From Anaerotignum sp. (GTDB lineage: Bacteria; Bacillota; Clostridia; Lachnospirales; Anaerotignaceae), in assembly GCA_017442465.1 (NCBI GenBank), contig JAFRZQ010000033.1, positions 1-6,276 on the forward strand: DNA of 6,276 bases, read 5' to 3'. The notes under the pieces are model-generated. The model was not told where the DNA came from and did not search any database. It was given only the letters and a program-made list of their open reading frames with translations. Both the position numbers and the translations under genes were made by a program. Position 1 is the first letter of the stretch; each line of letters opens with the position of its first letter. Shown here piece by piece: positions 4,577 to 6,276 of the stretch.

Positions 4577-6276
4577 ATGGGTAAAATTATCGGTATCGAC
4601 TTGGGTACAACTAACTCTTGTGTAGCAGTAATGGAAGGCGGCCAGCCTGTTGTTATCGTAAACAGCGACGGCGCAAGAACAACTCCTTCCGTAGTAGGTT
4701 TCGCTAAAAACGGCGAAAGACTGATCGGTGAAACAGCAAAACGTCAGGCGATCACAAACCCTGACAACACAATCTCTTCCATCAAGAGCCACATGGGCGA
4801 AAACTACAAAGTAGACATCGAAGGCAAAGGCTACTCTCCGCAGGAAATCTCCGCTATGATCCTGCAGAAACTGAAAGCAGACGCAGAAGCTTACCTGGGC
4901 GAAACAGTATCCGAAGCAGTAATCACAGTAACTGCTTACTTCAATGACTCTCAGAGACAGGCAACAAAAGACGCATGCAGAATCGCTGGTCTGGATGTAA
5001 AACGTATCATCAACGAACCCACATCCGCAGCTCTGGCTTACGGTCTGGATAACGAAAACGAACAGAAAATCATGGTATACGACCTGGGCGGCGGTACATT
5101 CGATGTTTCCATCATCGAAATCGGTGACGGCGTTATCGAAGTACTGGCTACAAACGGTAATACACACCTGGGCGGTGACGACTTCGACCAGAGAGTGATC
5201 AACTACCTGGTAGAAGAATTCAGAAAAGCAGAAGGCATGGATCTGTCCAAAGATAAAATGGCGATGCAGAGACTGAAAGAAGCTGCTGAAAAAGCGAAAA
5301 AAGAACTGTCTACAGTAGCTTCCACAAACATTAATCTGCCCTTCATCACAATGAACCAGGATGGCCCCAAACATCTGGATGTAACTCTGACAAGAGCAAA
5401 ATTTGACGAACTGACACATGACCTGGTAGACGCTACAATGGGCCCCGTACGTCAGGCTCTGGCTGATGCTGGTTTGTCCACAGGCGAAATCGACAAAGTC
5501 CTGCTGGTTGGTGGTTCCACAAGAATCCCCGCTGTACAGGATGCGGTTAAAAAATACACAGGCAAAGAACCCTTCAAAGGCATCAACCCCGATGAATGTG
5601 TAGCTGTAGGTGCTGCAATTCAGGGCGGTAAAATGGCTGGCGACGAAGGCGCAGGCTCCATCCTGCTGCTGGACGTAACACCTCTGTCTCTGGGTATCGA
5701 AACTCTGGGCGGTGTTGCAACAAAACTGATCGACAGAAACACAACAATCCCTACAAACAAAAAACAGATCTTCTCCACAGCAGAAGACAACCAGACAGCA
5801 GTAGACATCCACGTTGTACAGGGTGAAAGACCTCTGGCAAGAGACAACAAAACTCTGGGTCAGTTCAAACTGGATGGTATCGCTCCTGCAAGAAGAGGCG
5901 TTCCTCAGATCGAAGTAGCATTCGACATCGACGCTAACGGCATCGTACACGTTTCCGCAAAGGATCTGGGCACAGGCAAAGAACAGAAAATCACAATCAC
6001 AGCAGGTTCCAACCTGAGCGATGAAGAAATCGACAGAGCTGTAAAAGAAGCTGAACAGTTCGCAGAAGCTGACAGAAAGAGAAAAGAAGCGATCGATGCG
6101 AAAAACGAAGCTGACTCCCTGATCTTCCAGACAGAAAAAGCAATGGAAGAAATGGGCGATAATCTGGACAGCATGGATAAATCCACAGTAGAAGCTGAAC
6201 TGTCTAAACTGAAAGATGCAGTAAAAGACATGACACCTGAAACAATGACAGAAGCTGACACAGAAAACGTGAAAGC
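4577..6276 (+). CDS. dnaK: Chaperone protein DnaK (Hsp70), C-terminus beyond window edge
   Basis: 566 complete codons plus two bases, with no stop. Family length is about 610-620, so roughly the last 50 residues are missing. DnaK is the ATP-dependent Hsp70 that binds exposed hydrophobic segments, working with DnaJ and GrpE. Seen: phosphate-1 motif IDLGTTNS (7-14), catalytic Lys70, phosphate-2 DLGGGTFD (169-176), adenosine motif VGGSTRIP (311-318), interdomain linker LLLDVTP (363-369), the beta substrate-binding domain, and the start of the helical lid (from about 477). The 24-residue shortening relative to E. coli before the VxAYF motif is the Gram-positive form. Odd residues: Ser71 where Arg follows the catalytic Lys, Thr119 for the proline-switch Pro (E. 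coli Pro143), Cys134 for Gly in KDAG, and Ser150 for Ala in EPTA. AGGAGG (4563-4568) lies eight bases before ATG. Codon choice is more biased than in catA-like or hemW (many CTG, GTA, ACA, AAC), as expected for an abundant protein. Confidence 0.97.
   Translation, partial: MGKIIGIDLGTTNSCVAVMEGGQPVVIVNSDGARTTPSVVGFAKNGERLIGETAKRQAITNPDNTISSIKSHMGENYKVDIEGKGYSPQEISAMILQKLKADAEAYLGETVSEAVITVTAYFNDSQRQATKDACRIAGLDVKRIINEPTSAALAYGLDNENEQKIMVYDLGGGTFDVSIIEIGDGVIEVLATNGNTHLGGDDFDQRVINYLVEEFRKAEGMDLSKDKMAMQRLKEAAEKAKKELSTVASTNINLPFITMNQDGPKHLDVTLTRAKFDELTHDLVDATMGPVRQALADAGLSTGEIDKVLLVGGSTRIPAVQDAVKKYTGKEPFKGINPDECVAVGAAIQGGKMAGDEGAGSILLLDVTPLSLGIETLGGVATKLIDRNTTIPTNKKQIFSTAEDNQTAVDIHVVQGERPLARDNKTLGQFKLDGIAPARRGVPQIEVAFDIDANGIVHVSAKDLGTGKEQKITITAGSNLSDEEIDRAVKEAEQFAEADRKRKEAIDAKNEADSLIFQTEKAMEEMGDNLDSMDKSTVEAELSKLKDAVKDMTPETMTEADTENVK

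Noticed and set aside
4571..5950. 459-codon open frame on the minus strand opposite dnaK
   Set aside because: Long antisense open frames opposite dnaK are a known by-product of its biased codon use. The product is rich in Cys, Phe and Ser with no recognisable domain, and no ribosome binding site or promoter was evident. The sense strand is unmistakably DnaK.

Overview
The window looks like chromosome from a low-to-moderate GC Gram-positive of the Firmicutes (Bacillota), most likely class Clostridia. The evidence is the gene order hemW-hrcA-grpE-dnaK with a perfect CIRCE operator, the DnaK of Gram-positive type (24 residues shorter than E. coli DnaK before the conserved VxAYF motif), the divergent lipoteichoic-acid-synthase-like gene, and strong AGGAGG-type ribosome binding sites. 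DnaK phrases such as NPDECVAVGAAIQGG and ITITAGSN resemble Lachnospiraceae-type sequences from memory. Genus cannot be fixed from the sequence alone.

Layout. Positions 1-808 (minus strand) hold the N-terminal 269 codons of an LTA-synthase/phosphoglycerol-transferase-family membrane protein, cut by the left edge. Positions 809-974 are a compact divergent promoter region with one good sigma-A-type promoter per strand. Positions 975-1598 (plus) encode a complete chloramphenicol-acetyltransferase-like (CatA-like) acyltransferase. It overlaps hemW (1595-2734), a radical SAM haem-chaperone gene that carries an in-frame UGA at codon 62 in place of the first glycine of the expected GGGTP motif. Positions 2735-2887 are the heat-shock control region: a TTGACA/extended -10 promoter, a perfect CIRCE, and an extra pair of CIRCE half-sites with a wider spacer lying over the promoter. 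Then come hrcA (2888-3937), grpE (3953-4537) and dnaK (4577 to the right edge, 566 complete codons, C-terminus missing).

Function. hrcA, grpE and dnaK form one heat-shock operon: HrcA represses its own promoter through CIRCE, GrpE is the nucleotide exchange factor for DnaK, and DnaK is the Hsp70 chaperone. catA-like and hemW look like one translationally coupled unit driven from the promoter at 920-948. In B. subtilis lepA precedes hemW at this locus; here a CatA-like gene does.

Unusual points. These are the premature UGA in hemW, the array of four alternating CIRCE half-sites, and a cluster of departures from near-invariant positions in the DnaK ATPase domain, most notably Thr for the 'proline switch' residue (E. 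coli Pro143). The hemW stop and several DnaK changes could each be explained by a single G:C to T:A transversion, so sequencing or DNA-damage artefact must be separated from real biology. No new multi-gene system, CRISPR array, RNA gene or mobile element is visible.
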